The translations under genes were made by a program, and so were the position numbers. Source: Seminavis robusta (lineage: Eukaryota; Bacillariophyta; Bacillariophyceae; Naviculales; Naviculaceae). From it: a stretch of DNA of 30,971 bases. The notes below the pieces were generated by a model. It made no database searches. It saw nothing but the letters and a program-made list of their open reading frames with translations, and was not told the DNA's origin. The stretch is from the NCBI GenBank assembly GCA_903772945.1, contig CAICTM010001349.1, forward strand, positions 1 to 30,971, given 5' to 3'. Positions 27,872 through 30,971 of the stretch are shown here, piece by piece. Numbering within the stretch: position 1 is the first letter of the stretch; each line of letters opens with the position of its first letter.

Positions 27872-29490
27872 CTGGGAAGAAAAAGCTTTCTCTTTTGATA
27901 TCATCCCATGGGATTGTAAGATAAGTTTTCTATTGTATTACTGAGAAAGGAGTGAGAGAGAGCCTACTGTGCAGTGCCACCCTTGAGGTGTGCATCTAGC
28001 CTCAGTGAAAGGCCAAGAAAACCAGTCTGACAGAGGCAGAAGTCCCAAAGAGATCAAGTCAGCACAAGAATAGGTATTGTAATAGTGCAAAAGAACTGAG
28101 AAAGAAACAGGAAAGAACAAACCCCACTCAAGTATTGAACAGAGGTGCGCTGTAGCCTCACTGTAAAGCCTAGCCAACAGGGCTGACAGTCGGGTTTCGC
28201 TCGAGAGGCCCACTAGAAGCCCGAAAGAGTGCATCTCCACAACGAGCCCGATTCAGAGAAAGCCAAGCATATCAGCGTCGAAAGCACAACTAGCCGGTGT
28301 ATATCGGTACTGGTACCGTTGCGATCCGACCAATATTGAAGGAGTAACGACCAATCGCGCAAATCAGGTACCCATCCTACTAGCAGAAGGCCAGTTTTCC
28401 GGAAAAGCAGTACTCGCTACAAAGACAACTTGAGACCAAGCTACCATAGCAAACCTTTAAGAGCATACGAAGTCCTACATGCGCTGACAAGTGCAAGCTC
28501 TCAACTCCGAAAATTGAGCAAGATACACCCGATCGAGTCAAGCAGTGCTGAGGCTGTGGGAGTCACAGGTCCCAGCCAAGCGCCGACAGCTGAATCTTCA
28601 CGAGAGAGCCATTCCAGCCTATGAAACTTGCTCACCAAGCCTATCAATCTATACTACAGACATCTACAACAAGAGAAGCCCTCCGAGTGGCCGATAGAGC
28701 ACGTTCGACAGTATCCTCAAGCCCAAACAGTGGATTTTTCGTGTTGACCACCAGATCCACTAAGCCACCGATCGATCCAATCGGAATAAGCCAAGACGGA
28801 GCGACAAAGAGCAAAGCAACGAGTCCTACAAGCAAGCCTAACGTTCCAAGCATAAGGAACTAGCGATATCAGCCAAGGTAATTGCAAGGAACAGCACGTA
28901 CAAGACGTCGAGAGAACAACAAAGAGAGTCCGAGGCATTCAGCTCGCAGGAGTGGAACAAGCAGACAAACCGAAATGACAAAGAAGAGACCCAGCGAAGA
29001 AGTGTGAACGACCACGAAGGAACAGCGCCGGCAACAAGGAGTGCTGTCGGCAGAAGAAAAGCAAGCAAAGCACGAAGCAACAAAACGAAGCGTATCCGCA
29101 GAGGAAGTGTGAACGAACTGCACTACGCTAAAAGCTAGTGTAAAGATCTTTCGAGTGTTTTGTGTTTGAGAGAATGAAAGTTATGAGAGAGATTAGAAAG
29201 CTATGAAAACTAATCAACGAGAGAGATCACCATCAAAGGATCGTAGATCTGGTCTCCCGCGGGAGACTATAAAGTGTGATAGAGTAGGTTGCGGTAGTAG
29301 TCCTACGTATCTCCACGATCCTAAAACGGAACGCGTGGAAGATTCGTCTAGCATGGATCTAGTAGCGTGGAAGTACTCCATGCTGGCTAAATATCTAGAG
29401 CGATGTTTCATCATCAACCTAGTATGACTAGAGCGGTCATTGAGAACCCTGTCTCAAATGACTATTCACGAGAGACTCAGTCATGAGTCG
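27872..29490. other. Non-coding DNA, probably retroelement 3' region
   Basis: About 1.6 kb without a supported gene. It lies between the candidate LTR and the integrase remnant and may be the untranslated tail or a nested, decayed element. The strand composition is skewed at about 28850-29110 (purine-rich on plus). A GGTACTGGTACCG motif is near 28308-28319. Confidence 0.4.
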
Positions 29491-30971
29491 AACTCAAACC
29501 CTATCTAGGATCGAGTCGCGAATAAGGCTAAGAGCCGTGTATTGCATTCGCCCCCTGACAAGGGTCACAGAAGGCGCGACAACGTTCCTTGATGTACTTC
29601 CAGTTGGCTTCGAAACGGACGTTGTGAATCGCGTCACGATTGAACACGAGCTGCGCAGGCGTTGCACGCAAGGTGGTATGAATCGTGGCATTCATTGCAA
29701 AGCGAACCGCCGTGAGGACTCCATCCCAGGATCCATTCACGAGGTCGTCTTGGCACTTGATGTTTTAAACAGCGATCAAGTTGCGTATGGTCTGATGAGC
29801 ACGCTCGACCATAGAGTTGGCTTGAGGGTTACGCGTAGTGATGAACTTGCGACGAAGTCCATATTCATCCCGGAGAGTCTTTTCGACCTCTGCGCGGAAC
29901 TCACGAAGTGACGGTCCTCTATCCATTTAACCTCAGCAGGCATGGATACCGAGTAACCAACGTTTGTTCTAGGACGATGGCTACTTTCGTCTGCTGCATT
30001 GGAGCGGAGTCTCTGGCAATCTCGAAACCATCCGGTTACGGATCAATCATTTCAAGCAATGAAGTGGTGCCAGGAATTCTTTTTCTGTAGGATCCCCGAC
30101 GTCTGTAGGGACCTATCAGGTCAATGACATAGTCTTTCCCAAGGGATCTCCTGCAAGTCTTTGGAGGCATCAATCCAGCTTACGCGTCTTGGATTGTTCA
30201 TTCTGGCCAGCTCGGCAACGCTGCAAAACGGCCTGCACAGTCTTGGCAGTCCTTTACGGTGTAGTGTTGGCTGATGGTAGTTCTCGTGCGGAGTCTCGCC
30301 AGGATGCATCAGTACACCATGGTACCATTCGACTAGCTTCTTCTGACATAGTCTTAGGTACGAGATCTTGTCGTCTCTTAGACTACTAAGTCGTAAGACT
30401 TATCCCTCTTGGGGGAAAGATTTCTTCTTGTAGTCGTTTGGCTTGTCCCTGAGGAGCTTTCTTGATACGTTGTCGTCCTTCTGACGTTAGGTTCGATCTC
30501 GGGGAACGAGAGCAGGAAACTCCTAGGGAATGTCCCTCTTCTTCAGCCATTGTGAGGCTCGCGATTTCCGCTGGCTTTCATCTGTTCTAAGAACCATCAT
30601 TGTTGGAAGATGTTACATTTCGACAACGCATCATCGACGATGTTGTGGTTCGCCTTGATGTACCGGTGTTCAGGGCGTTATTCTTCCAATAAGTAAGGCG
30701 CCATGCATTAACGCGATCGTTATGAAGTTCTTACATGTAGATTGCTATGTGTTCCGTATGTACACAATCTCTGTCCTAGAAGAATGTTAACAGAACTTCT
30801 TTCAGAGTTTTCTACGATACTGCCGATAGTCCTTTCTCCGCGCGGCGTAACGGGTGGGTCATGCAAGATTCCCACTGCAGAGAGCAAGCGTAGGTCCTGA
30901 GTCACTCTCTATCCTAATCTCTCTCGTAGATATGTCCTAATCATATTCTGTCTTCATAGCTCTCTATATAT
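29491..30971 (-). mobile_element. Degenerate Ty3/gypsy-type retroelement (RNase H tail, integrase)
   Basis: Reading the minus strand from the window end, three blocks appear in pol order. First, an RNase H C-terminal tail (HRYIKANHNIVDDALSK, about 30618-30671), a motif normally seen as YIKGxxNxVADALSR. Second, an HHCC-type integrase finger (EWYHGVLMHPGET, about 30280-30330). Third, the integrase core and its C-terminal part: DLIGPY near 30110, EIARDSAPMQQTKVAIVLEQ (about 29965-30030), NPQANSMVERAHQTIRNLI (about 29770-29830) and TTLRATPAQLVFNRD (about 29636-29680). Stops and frame changes are frequent, so no functional protein is made. The order RNase H then integrase marks Ty3/gypsy rather than Ty1/copia. 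The element continues beyond the window; reverse transcriptase should lie to the right. Confidence 0.75.
29528..29740 (-). pseudogene. Integrase C-terminal fragment of the Ty3/gypsy remnant
   Basis: The longest intact piece, 70 codons: GSWDGVLTAVRFAMNATIHT leads into RATPAQLVFNRDAIHNVRFE. This corresponds to the region after the last catalytic residue (the E within the NPQAN-x(4)-ER block upstream). A stop after the block (RNLIAV-stop) separates it from the core. Confidence 0.7.

Noticed and set aside
28430..29123. Short overlapping ORFs on both strands right of the candidate LTR
   Set aside because: No protein-like features; compositional skew and likely retroelement untranslated sequence explain the open frames.

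Overview
The window reads as nuclear DNA of a raphid pennate diatom or a close stramenopile relative. Genes are split by short GT-AG introns (87 to 135 bp, reconstructed here from reading-frame continuity). One protein carries the diatom-typical DUF6824 motif (LCGRGKKNYNSPG). A Deg/HtrA protease has a bipartite plastid plus thylakoid-lumen leader, and there is a Trp/Cys-rich 27-residue ankyrin-like repeat protein of a kind common in diatoms. Species cannot be fixed from sequence alone.

Layout. 0.5-3.5 kb (-): two-exon, low-complexity nuclear-looking protein with a Cys cluster. 4.0-5.0 kb (-): GNAT acetyltransferase broken by one frameshift and one in-frame TAG. 5.6-6.6 kb (+): decayed piece of the helical-repeat region of a large AAA-type predicted ATPase. 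7.0-8.9 kb (-): type II membrane O-fucosyltransferase-like protein, one frameshift. 9.25-11.3 kb (+): splicing factor SLU7, in which a Tudor-like segment sits where the family's CCHC zinc knuckle should be. 11.4-13.3 kb (-): five-exon lumenal DEG1-like protease. 13.85-14.4 kb (+): membrane-anchored cupin. 14.85-16.4 kb (-): ankyrin-like repeat protein, one frameshift. 17.0-18.2 kb (-): SURF6/Rrp14 ribosome-biogenesis protein. 19.4-19.8 kb (+): small secreted or plastid-targeted protein of unknown role. 20.7-22.6 kb (-): three-exon DUF6824 protein. 23.4-23.6 kb (+): PET117-like cytochrome oxidase assembly factor.

From about 24.7 kb the character changes to repeats and mobile DNA: a foldback structure with long inverted arms packed with 18-bp palindromes (24.85-25.58 kb), a Crypton-like tyrosine recombinase gene (26.4-27.7 kb) that appears cut at its 3' end by an LTR-like TGTTGG boundary, and a degenerate minus-strand Ty3/gypsy retroelement (RNase H tail, HHCC finger, integrase) running to the window end.

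The host genes are unrelated housekeeping loci, not an operon or pathway. Two things link them: divergent or convergent pairing with short gaps (SLU7 and DEG stops only about 80 bp apart), and scattered GGTACCGGTACC-type palindromes in non-coding DNA, including one intron. Several ORFs become continuous if one base is restored, often at a short homopolymer. This could be real decay or assembly error, and it affects how the broken genes should be read.
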